Shown: positions 37,309-47,824 of the stretch, piece by piece
Layout of the letters: each line of letters starts with the position of its first letter
Numbering within the stretch: position 1 is the first letter of the stretch
Assembly: GCA_019671135.1 (NCBI GenBank)
Contig: JAHRHY010000018.1
Span: 1,054,001-1,118,000 of the forward strand
Direction: 5' to 3'
From: Linnemannia hyalina
Lineage: Eukaryota; Mortierellomycota; Mortierellomycetes; Mortierellales; Mortierellaceae
DNA length: 64,000 bases
Position numbers and translations under genes: made by a program
The notes under the pieces: model-generated
Database searches by the model: none
Seen by the model: the letters and a program-made list of their open reading frames with translations, nothing else
What the model was told of the DNA's origin: nothing

Positions 37309-37741
37309 CTTCCTTCCTCCTTTTTATCTTTCTTAAAACACAAACAAAAACCCTCCGTCGACAACTTCCAACTTCCAACTTCCAACCACCAATCCCCCAC
37401 ACCTTCCCATGTAGAAAACCCTTTTACCAATAATGTACAACAAACAGACTCGAGCAATAACCCTAAGCGACACAGAAGTGACAAAGTGCCTTTTTTGATA
37501 TTCTTACTCAATTTTTTATTTTTGGTTTGGAGAAAAAAGAAGAGTATGATATGCAATGGGAGGAAGGAAGTCGGGGGGGAAGTGCAACGAGAGAAGAGGT
37601 AAAGGAAGAGAGAAAAAAAAGACGATTGTAGAAGTTTGTCGGTATGTACAGTACAGAATGAAAAAAAAGTAAGCGTGTTGGTTGAATGTGCAAGTTATTT
37701 TCTCTCTCAATTGCCTCCTGTTCGCCGTCGCAATGACCAAC
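37243..37741. other. Convergent intergenic space with C19(AC)7 run
   Basis: 3' flanks of MPS1 and of the MAPEG-like gene. It holds an uninterrupted run of 19 C at 37276-37294 followed by seven AC units, then only A/T-rich sequence. No gene. Confidence 0.7.
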
Positions 37742-40200
37742 TTAGGCAGCCTGGGCCTGGAGAACCTTGAGGGCATTAGCGGTGGCAGCGAGCGCAAGAA
37801 CACCCCACGAGATATAGGTTCCAACGTCCCGGCTCGAAGCATGAACACCGTCAACAATGCCCATCGCCTTCAACGCATCGTTGAAAAGTCCACCCTGCAT
37901 CGCTTGAGCCGTGATCAAGCCCACGAACAAGGTATGCAATGCTGCTCGGGAGAAGCCGCTGAGTTCTAGGAGGACTAGGAGGATTAGAGTCACGGGGACA
38001 ACGGATGTGAATTGGATAAGAACGGTGCCAAAGGCGTCGCGCTCCTGGGCGAGGGATTCTTCTGCGCTGGGCTTTGTGCGGTGTTTTTCGATCGTTCCTG
38101 AGTGTTCTCCTGTTCCTATTTGAGCGAAATGTAAAATCAAAGAGAAGAAAGTCAGTGTGCTGCGTTGAATGGAGGAGTAAAATAAGATTATTTACAAGAT
38201 GAATAAAAAAGAGCTCAAAGGTGTTTACCGTCGTGGCGATCGGTGTTCTTGACGACGGAAAAGGTCTTTTGCTTGGGATCAGCCATGCGAGCAAGTCTCT
38301 TGGAGCGCCAGATGCGGAAAGCAAGGTAGATGAAGTAGACCGCCAAGACCGATCCATACACAGAGCTAGCGTTCAACTCGCGAGTCTCCTCGGTATCTGC
38401 AAACCAATGACGATGAACTCCATCTAAAGTCTTGTGGTAACCCGCCTTGACCTTTTGGACAGGGGACAGAGGTGTACCAGTGGCAGAATCCCACTTCGAA
38501 TTGATGGAGGCTGTGACATGCTCGTAGCCCTGACGGGCCTTGTCGGTCGCAGAGTGGTACTTGCTCTCAGCGTCGTCAGCCAGGCTCTTGGCGTCGCCTG
38601 TGACGCGGTGGGCGGCGGATGAGGCGGACTTTGAGGCGTGGTTGGACAGCGATGAGGCTGACTTGGAGGCCTTGTGGAGTGCAGAGGTGCCGGACTTGGA
38701 CGCGTGGTGGATGGCCGAAGAGCCAGACTTGGAAGCATGGTGGGAGATGGAGGATCCAGACTTGGACGCGGCATGGGCAGCATGCTCGAGCTTGGCCTTG
38801 AGGTGAGCCGTGTCGCGGTTGAAGGCGTCGATGGCATTGTCGTAGGCGTTGCGGGGGGCGGCCTTGATCTTTGCCTCGGCGTCCTTGAGGGTTGTCGTAA
38901 AGGCATCGTTGGCGTCCTGGATGGCCTTGTGGACACGGGACTTGTCGGCCGAGTTCTTGGTGGCGCGGACGGCCTCGTTGATGTTGTTGCGGGCGACGTT
39001 GATAGAACGCTGGAGGTTGTTGAGGAGAGAGTTGTAGATCTCTGTACGGGTGTTCTTGACGCTCTTGAGCGTGTTCTTGAAGACGCGCTGGTAGTGGTCC
39101 TTATGGTCGCCGGCATTGTCGACGACGGCGTTCCACTGGGAGGTCAACCAGGAGTCGGTCTGCTCCTCATAGAACTTGAGCTCGTTCAGCTTGGCCTTGA
39201 TGTTGTCGACCATCTCGTCCAACTCGTCGATAGCCTTCTCGTCCGCACGACCGACACGGTCCAGGAGATTATGGTACTGATCTCGGACGGGCTTGAGACC
39301 GGCCTCAAAGGAACTCGCCGACGGAGCATGCTTGGCCTTGAGTCCAGCCTGGGGGAAGAGCCCCGTCAGGGTATCATGGACCTTCTCGAGGGGGAGATGC
39401 TTCTTGGGCAAAGTCTTGATCGATTGATGACTGTGGTCATTCCGACGGGGATGATCCCAGATCTCCCTACAATCCCAGCTATTCGCAACGGGAGGACCAG
39501 TCGAGAACCAGTACTGCGATCCAGAAGGGTAGCATGCATACTTGGGAGGGTTATACGCAAGCGAGTTGACCGCGCTCTTGAACTGATCCCACTTGCGATG
39601 CGTAACCTCTGAAGCCTGATCCTTGATCTCCTCAACCTCCTTCTCAGTCGAATCAACAGTCTTGAACCATTTGTGCTTGGCCTTCTCGTGGGCTTCTTCA
39701 TGGACCCGCTCAGCAGCCGCGAGCGCATCCTTATACTTCTTTTCCGCAGCCTCATAGACCTCTCTCGCCTCCGCCTTGTAGCCCAGAATGGCCCATCGGG
39801 CCTCGGCAGCGGCTTCATCACGAGCCTTCTTGGCCTCGTTCACCAGCTCCTTGGCGGCCTCATCCGCGTCCTGGGTGAGCGTCTTCCAGTAGTCGTACGC
39901 CCTGCGCATCACCCCGTTGACCTTCCACCGTGCCGGATCACGGTACTCCGTCTCGTTATCCCCATCGTCATCCTCCTCCTCCTCCTCTTCCTCCTCTGCT
40001 TCGTTATGGTGGTGATGGGAAGGGAACCAGTAGTCGCGGAAGGTGCGACGGACGTTCTCGACGACTCCTGGAGAAGAGTCCTTGGGTTCGGCGAGGATTT
40101 CTTGGTGCTCGGAGACGATTGTTGTAGTGCGGGTAACGATAGTGGTTGTTGCGTCGTTCTTGACGGTGTGGGTGCTCACTGTTTCAGCTTCGTGCGCCAT
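37742..40200 (-). CDS. Coiled-coil protein with C-terminal MAPEG-like membrane domain
   Basis: Two exons (40200-38229 and 38115-37742, phase 1) give 781 aa. After a Thr-rich start and an acidic run (EEEEEEEEDDD) come some 500 residues of Ala/Lys/Glu-rich helix, likely coiled coil or apolipoprotein-like. Four to five tandem 11-residue units of HHASKSGSSAI type follow. The end has a helix ASSVYGSVLAVYFIYLAFRI plus the pattern VPVTLILLVLLELSGFSRAA...SSRDVGTYISWGVLALAATANAL. This tail matches the helices of MAPEG membrane proteins (the YecN/GST-like group). The catalytic HGNxxEY-type segment is replaced by a neutral stretch (FGTVLIQFTSV), so glutathione chemistry is unlikely. A role as a membrane-anchored structural protein is an inference. 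The ATG at 40200 is the first in frame. Confidence 0.75.
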
Positions 40201-41265
40201 CTTTTTGTTAATGCTGCGTGTTGTTTTGTGCGAAGGCAAAGAATATGTGCGTTGTGTGTAAAAAAGGACTTGTGTGTTTTCCTGTTGAGGAAAGTGGCGG
40301 CAAAGAGAGAGATATAGTGCGTGTGAGTATGAGTGTGGGAAAGGGAAAGAAGGGAAGGGTGAAGTGGAATAAAAAAGAAGAAAGAAGTGAAAAGGGGTGA
40401 GGTGAAAAAGAAAGCAAAAGGTAAAGGGGGTGGGTGGTCAACGCCTTTCTGTCCAGTGGCCTGCATCGTACATCGTAAGCAATGCAAATTGGCAGTCACC
40501 ACTACAGTGAACGCGTATGATCTCATAGTTACAACACTGATACGGTTATGATCCACATGGTCATCATTCACTGGCGTATCCCTGGCGCTGTAGATGATGT
40601 CACTACCCTCTCGCTTATCCCTACCCCTGGTTATCCATTTGCTATACTCTCCAGCCCTGGGGCCTTCATCGCTATCTTGTCTTGCTTCCTATCATTCCTA
40701 TTGTTTGTCTCTCAAGCCTTGAAGATAAAATACCGAGGACCCTCCTCGTTTGACCCTAGGATGTGCCGTCATCATGATCAACAGCAAATAATATCAACCA
40801 AACCGCTTGGGCGGCAAACGCTAATTTCCTTTTCGCGTTTCTTTCGGCCCTCCCTCTTAGTTCTAATCGGCGCGTCATCGATATCTTACACTGGGCTCCT
40901 GCCTTCCCTTCTTTTTTTCCCCTCTATCTCTAATGGGCTCGCATTACCGTGGCTTGGTGCCGTCATTTGAATTCTGTGGTGCGTCCTCCTTTTTAGAACC
41001 CAGCTCCTAAATCTGAGATCCATTATTTGTGTGTTGCTGTGTGGACCAAGGGAAAAGGAGAAAGGGTGTTCTACCATAATACACGACACGTAGCATTCAA
41101 ATGACAACTCGTCCATTAACTGCTATGGGCTATACGATAAATCATATGTTTCATTTGCTTTTTGTGTGAATGATTGGTGTCTGACGGTGGTATAGAAAGA
41201 AAAAAAGCTCAATTGCCTCCAATGTGAAGGAGACAAAGAAGAGAGAAGAAACATGGCAAGCATAT
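40201..41265. other. Intergenic region, no gene seen
   Basis: Promoter side of the MAPEG-like gene and 3' flank of the GPI-type gene. The 140-codon frame at 40548-40970 lacks any recognisable domain. Confidence 0.4.
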
Positions 41266-41865
41266 TCAAAGAAGGGACGAGAAAAAGGCCAGACAGGCAA
41301 CAGCCAACACCGCATAGTATCCCAATTCCAACTGCCCACCCTTGATCAGCGATATGGCAGAACTGGGTCGAGTAGGCGAGGTGGTAGGCTCGCCCGTAAC
41401 AGTCGTCGTCTTGGTCACCGTAATCGTCGCCGACGCACTCCCACCACCACCTTGAACGGTCACACTTGTGGGCATGGCCTTGCAGTAGTCCTCGAGGCTG
41501 GATTGGGCAGGGGCTTGGGAACTTCCAAAGACGAGACTGACCTGGTTGGTCTCGGTGAAGCACTTGACACAGCTAGAGTAGAGCAAGAGGAAGGAACCGC
41601 TGCATTGGCAGGCGGCCAGGGTCGAGTTTGAGAGCGAGCTCGAGGAGGAAGAGGAGATTGAGCTGAGGATCGTTTTGCAGGCTGGGCTGGAGAATGCGGG
41701 TTGGCAGGCGGCGCAGGAGAGGGAGTTGGCTGGGAATTGGACTTGGTTTCTTCCGCTGCTGTTGCTGGTTTCGGCGGCGCGGGAGGGGATTGGGAGGAAG
41801 GTGAGGAGGGAGGTGAGGAGGAGTGTGGTCAGCATTGCTGGGCGTTTAAGAAAGTGGGTCAGCAT
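41266..41865 (-). CDS. Cys-rich secreted protein with GPI-anchor signal
   Basis: Single-exon gene of 199 aa, or 189 aa from the second ATG at 41835. The N-terminal signal peptide is LTTLLLTSLLTFLPIPSRA. The mature part has eight Cys arranged as C-x2-C, a lone C, C-x-C, C-x2-C and a final C (SCAACQPAF, SSPACK, AACQCSG, SSCVKC, DYC) around a poly-Ser segment. A Ser/Thr-rich, probably O-glycosylated stem (TITVTKTTTVTGEPTTSPT) follows. The C-terminus is a hydrophobic tail (YYAVLAVACLAFFSSLL) preceded by SLIKGG, as in GPI-anchored cell-surface proteins. Eight Cys recalls CFEM proteins, but I cannot confirm the CFEM spacing. The function is unknown. Confidence 0.7.
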   Translation of the reverse strand: MLTHFLKRPAMLTTLLLTSLLTFLPIPSRAAETSNSSGRNQVQFPANSLSCAACQPAFSSPACKTILSSISSSSSSSLSNSTLAACQCSGSFLLLYSSCVKCFTETNQVSLVFGSSQAPAQSSLEDYCKAMPTSVTVQGGGGSASATITVTKTTTVTGEPTTSPTRPSSAISLIKGGQLELGYYAVLAVACLAFFSSLL

Positions 41866-43427
41866 TTTTGCGCTTTGGTGCGAAGGTGTAAGTGAGTGGG
41901 TTGGCGGCGTAATTGAGGAAGAAGTGGGTCGTGAGCGAAGGTACAGGGAGCTTTTTAAATACTCGAGTGGGAGAGCCAAGCAATTGAAGAGATTTCGGAA
42001 GAGAGAACCAAGTGATGGATGGGCTATGCGATCAGTCGCGGAAATGGTGATGGCTGAAGGTAGTTGGTACATGGTCCCGACTCGCTTGCATACGGTAGGT
42101 ATTGAGAGCAAATGAACGAGAGATAGAGAGGGGCAAACGCGTTGAGGAGATGGGCGAATTGGGCTAAGTCATCATTAGGGCAGGTAGAGGGGCGATATAG
42201 TGGTTCTGAAGAGGACGGATATCGATAGCCTAATTGATGGGATAGTGGGCACAGACATACGGACTCAGCCGTGAAGGGGTATTTTGTATCTGGTTTGAGA
42301 GTGCTCTTGCTCTTGTAATGTTCTCGGCCCTTGGGGAATGGGGTAGGGTAGAGGGGCTGTACCTACAGTGGCTACCAACGTCTTTTTCATTTCTTTACAG
42401 CGTTAGCGTGATTTGTGAGTGGGAAATGATGAAAAAGTAATTTATCTGTTGTTGGATGAGAGCCCAGAGTGAACGTGTACTGTAGTACTGTTGTAGGGGT
42501 ATATACAAAACGAAGGGGGTGTCCTCTTCCATTGTTGTTGAATGAGATTGACACGAACGAAAATAGATGCGGTATTGAGGCATGTCCACACGTATTCCCC
42601 TTCCCTTCCTTCCTCTGTCTGTGTTGCAGAATGTTGTGACACTAGCATGGATTTAGTGAATCGGAGAGAAAAAGACCAGTCTGTGGACCTTTAATTATTC
42701 AGACACAATACCCAGGGGCATCGCTGTCTGTCCTCCCCTCGGCACCACACGCCGCTTCCATTCCTTTTTGCTCTCTCTTTGTTGGTTTTTTTTTTTTTTT
42801 TTTTTTTTGGAGTTTTACCCGTCTGTTGTTCTTGTCTCGTATTTGTACTGTTGTGCAAACAAATATGCCTCGTCCTTTCTCTCTTCGCTTCAATTGCTGT
42901 TTGTTTCTTCACCCGTCCTTGCTTTAACGCCTTCCCTCCAGTTGTTATTTTCGTCAAATTCAATTTACGGTTCAGGAACCTCCACCTTCTATCATTATTG
43001 TTCCGAAACCTGTTCCTTTTTTTTTTTTTTTTCTATTCTCGACCGGGGCATCCATCTCTCTTTCTTTCTCTCCCTTCCATCGTCATCTGTAATCCTTCAT
43101 CCTCTCCCTTCCTTTCCATCTTGCTCATTCATCTTTTCTCTTCTTTCACGACCACTGTCATCACTCCCATCCGAACAAGGATATACCCGCACTAGAACTA
43201 CTAAATCCATTTCTTAACGACCCCTTCCTACCTTACTCCCTCCTTCCAACCACCCTCTCTCTCTTCACTCTTCCACACACAACAACTACCCCTTTCTCCC
43301 CTCAATTCCTCCTCCCCTTCAACACTCGACAAAAAGGAGAGATTGTCTATTGCTGTTCAGTAACACACCCCTCGCCGTCATCAACAATAACTCTTACCAG
43401 GAACACTACAACGCAACATAACAACAG
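41866..43427. other. Divergent intergenic region
   Basis: Shared upstream region of two divergent secreted-protein genes (the GPI-type gene on minus, the acidic/His-rich gene on plus). There are T runs at 42788-42808 and near 43018-43032. The 500 bases before the plus-strand start are pyrimidine-rich, as in a long leader. No gene is apparent. Confidence 0.45.
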
Positions 43428-45434
43428 ATGAAGTCCGCACAGTTGTCAAAACGAGCTGGGTTCCTCCTGGCCACTGCTCTGACAATATCGATAGTCCTGG
43501 TTGTGGGGCCTGCCCCCGTCACATCCCTCCCCGTCTCCTCCTCCTCCTCTGTGCATGGATCCGACTATTCTTATCCCGATCGTCATGCACCTCTACCACA
43601 ACAACAGCAACAACGCAAAGCTGCCCCTGACGCCCATGCCTCTGCTCCACCTTCAAAGTCAGACACCCTTGCATCTTCTCCGTTTTCCTCTATATTGATT
43701 TCTCCCGACCTTCGTCATCCCAGGATGTTGGAGCCTGTTGCCCAAGGCGTGGACCATGAACCGCCAGCAGTACCGACAACACACGAGGCAGCACACGATG
43801 GTATCGAAACATCACCATTGCCAACACCTACAACACCTAAACATCCACCACAACCACCAAAACCTATCAATAAGAACGCCTTTCGGATCGTCAACCCTGA
43901 GCCTAATGACGTCTGGACTTCAGGCAAGGCTGAGACCATGAGCTGGGAAGACTTGGATCTCCCCGACCAGGTCACCTTCGATATCACCTTAATCCCCGAG
44001 GACCCCATCTCCAACCCCAAGGCACTCCTTTTCACCCGCCGACCCACCCTCCGCTATGTCGTCGCAGAGGATCGGTTCCTGGACATGATTATCCCTTACG
44101 ACTTGATCTCCCAGGAGCAGTTGCTTAAAGTACAGGAGACCAATGCCAACTTTACATGGACCCAACCCGATCCTACGCCTTCGCCCATACCGACTCCTGT
44201 AGAAGAACTTGCAGAAGAATTAACGCCATCGCCATCGCCATCGCCATCGCCAGCACCTGCACTGGAGGCGATTGATTCTCGAGCTCGTCTGTATATCACC
44301 GCCTATGTCGGCAGGACCAACAAGATGATTGCCCAAAAAAGCGTCTACCCTGTCGTGATACGCAAGGACCCAGAGTGGGACAGACGGGTACCTCGGCCCG
44401 ATGCTCTTGTAGCGCCACCAACGTCGTTTTCGGATGATACGGACGATGATATGGACGAGGATCTGGACGAGGATCTGGACGCAGGACACCCAGAGGATAT
44501 GTTGGAGAAGAAGGACTCTGAACTGGCTCATCTGGATGATCATGCGGCGGCTGCTGAGGGCGGCCATGAACATGCTGATGGTGATTCTGATATGGAGGAA
44601 GGTGAGGAGGAGGATGAAGAAGAAGGAGAGGAGCATCATCACCATACTTTTGGCAGCTGGGTGACGGAGACCTTTGATGATTGGAAAGGGCAAGGAGACG
44701 ATGAGGGAGAAGAGTCGGCTGTGGGAGAAGGGTCGGCTGAGGGAGAAGGGTCGGCTGAGGGAGAAGAGTCGGCTGAGGGAGGAGTGGATGAGATTGAGGA
44801 GGAGAATGCGCTCAACGCCCATACGCCTACTTCCGATGAAACTGGCGAAAACGCTGATTCTTCCAACACTACCCAACCCGAAGACGACTCTACGCACATG
44901 CATTCACATACGGAAGAAGGAGGTGAGTCCAAGTCTGAGGAGGAGGGCGAAGGAGACGGAGGGCATCACCACGAGCACACGCACGTCATCGACCCCAACC
45001 ACTTCCAAAACGACGCCGACGTTGCAATCTGGGAGGAGCACGCCGACGAGCCCGGATACAACCCACCCATCACCATCGAGGACGCAGGAACCATAAACAT
45101 CTCTCGTTGGATCGACAACAAGGAACGCTTCTTTGTCGGGGCCCCCTACGTCATGGCCTGGACCTTCCCCTCAGAATCCGAGGGCCTGACAGGAACAACC
45201 AACGTCTATATCGAGGATGCAAAGACGGCGCAGCGGTACGATATTGCGGCGGGTGACTTGCCGAGCGATGTACGGTTTATTTATCTGCGACCAAGTGCGT
45301 TGTTGGTGAGCGCGATCCCGAAGAAAAAGATCTTTGTCCGGGCCAGGGTCGAGATGGACTTGTTCTGGGCTGGGACTATTCAGCGGTATACTGGGTTCTC
45401 CAAGACTTTCTATGTCGAGCGCGGTGCCCTCTAG
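43428..45434 (+). CDS. Secreted acidic/His-rich protein with Kre9/Knh1-like terminal domains
   Basis: Intronless, 668 aa. The N-terminal 35 residues form a signal peptide (LLATALTISIVLVVGPAP). Near residue 150 the pattern FRIVNPEPNDVWTSGKAETM...SWEDLDLPD resembles the Ser/Thr-rich Kre9/Knh1-like Ig-fold domain of fungal wall proteins. A related pattern near the C-terminus (INISRWIDNKERFFVGAPYV, MAWTFPSES) suggests a second copy. Between them lie a Pro/Ser repeat (TPSPSPSPSPAP) and about 220 highly acidic residues with His clusters (EEHHHHTFG, THMHSHTEEGG, GGHHHEHTH). Near-perfect repeats of EGSAEGEGSAEGEESAEGG also occur. This composition suggests metal binding at the cell surface, which is an inference. 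There is no GPI tail or HDEL. AATAAA lies about 42 bases after the stop. Confidence 0.82.
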   Translation: MKSAQLSKRAGFLLATALTISIVLVVGPAPVTSLPVSSSSSVHGSDYSYPDRHAPLPQQQQQRKAAPDAHASAPPSKSDTLASSPFSSILISPDLRHPRMLEPVAQGVDHEPPAVPTTHEAAHDGIETSPLPTPTTPKHPPQPPKPINKNAFRIVNPEPNDVWTSGKAETMSWEDLDLPDQVTFDITLIPEDPISNPKALLFTRRPTLRYVVAEDRFLDMIIPYDLISQEQLLKVQETNANFTWTQPDPTPSPIPTPVEELAEELTPSPSPSPSPAPALEAIDSRARLYITAYVGRTNKMIAQKSVYPVVIRKDPEWDRRVPRPDALVAPPTSFSDDTDDDMDEDLDEDLDAGHPEDMLEKKDSELAHLDDHAAAAEGGHEHADGDSDMEEGEEEDEEEGEEHHHHTFGSWVTETFDDWKGQGDDEGEESAVGEGSAEGEGSAEGEESAEGGVDEIEEENALNAHTPTSDETGENADSSNTTQPEDDSTHMHSHTEEGGESKSEEEGEGDGGHHHEHTHVIDPNHFQNDADVAIWEEHADEPGYNPPITIEDAGTINISRWIDNKERFFVGAPYVMAWTFPSESEGLTGTTNVYIEDAKTAQRYDIAAGDLPSDVRFIYLRPSALLVSAIPKKKIFVRARVEMDLFWAGTIQRYTGFSKTFYVERGAL

Positions 45435-47620
45435 AGATCTCGTCGTTTTTTTTTTCACTCTGCATTCGATGGAGAAAATAAACCAATTAAGAACAGTCAT
45501 TTCTCTAGGAACCAGGCACACACATTTTCGATTTTTCTTTCCGAGACCTTCCTTTGTTCAACGAACGAATGAACGATCGACGATTGCGTAGTCTTACCCT
45601 CCCTCCCTACAACGATTTGGAACGCGTTACGCGTGTATGTGTCTAGGCAGCGGGTTGAGCGAGATATGTTCCGTGTTTGAATGGGCAAACTGTTGTTTTC
45701 TTTGTGATAAGTGTGGACTATTTCACAGCCAGAGAAAAACAGAGGATAGGCAACTCTTCCTTTTTACTCACACTCTTTCGAGTTGAGATGAAAAAAAAAT
45801 GATGGTCATCTCTGCTTCCTCTAGTCATTCTTCTTTTCGAGCCTCCGAAGGGCATACAACGACATTCCATCCATTGTTGGTCAAGTGGTGTGCTAAAGAA
45901 CTGCGGGACTCCTGAGACCAGTAGAATGCGGCTCTGATGTTCCTGAAAAGTTTGTTGAAGTCGCGTTTCTGTACTTTTCGCTGGTTTCCAACTCGCGCCT
46001 CCATGTCACCGAGGTGATGGCTCGACGGTTTGACAAGCCGCACTAAAAGTTCTGCCTTATCCACTTTGGATACCTGGGGATGAACAGGCACGGTTCAAAC
46101 CCGATCCGTGCAACCTTCATTAGCTGAGTAAGGATGTGTAGCACTAGGGCGATAATGTGCATCTTGCAATCTCTGTAATCTATTTTTTTTGTAAAAATCT
46201 CAGGGTCATATTTTTCTTCTCTCATTCCTTTTGTCCCTTTGTGCTTCCCTCATCCCCACTCTCTCGTGTGTGTCTTGCTGTCATTACTCATTCATGCGTT
46301 GTTATCTGTTCTCTGCATAGCATCTCTCTCTCTCTCTCTCTCTCTCAATTTCCCATTCACCATCTCCCCTCACCCTTCTTCCTCCTCATTTGTCTTTGTG
46401 CCATCTATGGTATGATGCAGAAAACAACATCAAGAAAAAGCAATATCGCGACTTTGATGAATCCTCTCAAACCAAACGCTTCCCCAAGGCGTCCATGTCC
46501 GCTCGCTTCCCTTTTCTCTCGCTTCACCCTCCTTGTCCCTTTGTCCTCTACCACAGCCTTCATTTTTTTTTCTGTTACTGCTCAGGAACTGATTGCACCT
46601 CCGCCTACCCAGGACTCCCACGGACCACCATCGTCCTTTCTTGTTCTCACCGCACAAGCATACGCTCACATTGCTTCGCCCAAGAGACCCTGAGCGGCCG
46701 ATGTAGCCTGTTTGCTTATTTTGATCTGATGTATCAGATTGTCCAGTCCAGGTCCAGTGCAGTCGGTCTAACGGATCATACCATTCAACAACCTCGACTG
46801 AACTAAGGCACAGAAGACATGCCAGGGCTCGCTAGCCACCAGTCGTAATGAGTGTATATATTTAAGCGATGTGCGGCTCTACCTTCGTTAGAGAGGGCGG
46901 GAAATTTGGTCGTGGTAGATGGACGAGGCCCGGCTGGGCTTTCAAAAAAAAAGTGCTTGTGATTAAGTTGGACAACCTGTGGTGACGCAACCTCTAATGC
47001 CAAACATGGACGCAAATCCAGGATATGGTGCAGCACAAAGCATTCACTTTCTGCATTTGCTCTCTCGCTATCTTTTTTACTTTTTTTTTTTTTTTTTCGC
47101 TTGTAACTAGCTCACTCTGGTTGACAACACCACCATGTCCAATTCAAAACAAGAACCCCTTCAGTCATTCTTACATTTATCGGCAAGTGAAAGTGAGAGG
47201 CTCAAAGTCAATTGCCAACAGCCAGGAAAATAAATGTAAAAATAGAAAGACGTGAAACAGTCGCGACAAACAAAAGTCGTGACAAACCATCCAGAGCATA
47301 TCATCACCTCTATTCCAATCCTACGGAGATCACGACGCGTTTAGCTAGTCGTATAAGAAAGACGGAGATGCTATTTCCCCCCTTCCTTGCATTAATACCA
47401 CGAAAACACGATGGTTGCCACGTTCGCCGTTTAAACAGCAGCAAGAGCAGACTGACAATGATGGCAACTGTTGCATCTCAGAGTGTCTCCACTATCCTCA
47501 TTCTTCATTAAGTGTAGTAGTTGTCAGTCCCCCTGTACATATTCTTATAGGGATCAATAAAGACCCCCCCTCCCCCTCCCAGCTTCTCTCTCACCCTTTT
47601 TCCTCTCTCCAGTTGTTCAT
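45435..47620. other. Gene-poor region at the edge of the repeat island
   Basis: No intact gene. The frame at 46157-46693 is low-complexity (Ser/Leu/Phe) and unsupported. There is a (TC)n run at 46322-46348. Apart from the minus-strand nuclease-like fragment listed separately, I see nothing that can be named. Confidence 0.4.
45825..46091 (-). pseudogene. Possible fragment of an XPG/FEN-like nuclease ORF
   Basis: An 88-codon frame reads KVQKRDFNKLFRNIRAAFYW...LTNNGWNVVVCPSEA before breaking off. The alternation of a basic helix, an AF-W segment and a buried strand followed by CPSEA resembles the stretch before the catalytic EAD in XPG/FEN-type nucleases, where the next residue would be Asp. 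The similarity is to a pattern, not a confirmed match, and nothing further of the gene is visible on either side. I treat it as a relic with low confidence. Confidence 0.28.
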
Positions 47621-47626
47621 ATCACA

Positions 47627-47816
47627 GATCGATTTCAATAATCCCGCGCGATATCCGCTTGCTAAGTTAGATCCACCACCAAGGGCACCGTACCACTTTG
47701 TGTTACCACCTTTGCCGCCTGCTCCGCCTGCTCATTTCCATGGACGTTGGTTTGTCCTTTAACCCACATCACCTCGACCCTGCCTGGCTGAGATTCCACA
47801 ACCTGCCAAAGCACCG
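47627..47816 (-). mobile_element. Fragment of a LINE (RNase H region), second copy
   Basis: This stretch repeats part of the RNase H region of the neighbouring LINE copy: WQVVESQPGRVEVMWVKGQ and NVHGNEQAEQAAKVVTQSG correspond to WQAVESRPGRVEVVWIKGH and NIHGNELADQAAKVAAQSG. It is truncated at both ends, lacks about 18 bases near GGATATC compared with the other copy, and has changed the catalytic GH to GQ. It begins a few bases beyond the poly(A) tail of the larger copy. Confidence 0.8.
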
Positions 47817-47824
47817 AATATATC

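Noticed and set aside
38674..39612. Plus-strand frame of 312 codons opposite the coiled-coil/MAPEG gene
   Set aside because: Antisense shadow caused by the biased Ala/Lys/Glu codons of the real gene.
46157..46693. 178-codon plus-strand frame
   Set aside because: Pyrimidine-rich DNA read as Ser/Leu/Phe; no family resemblance.
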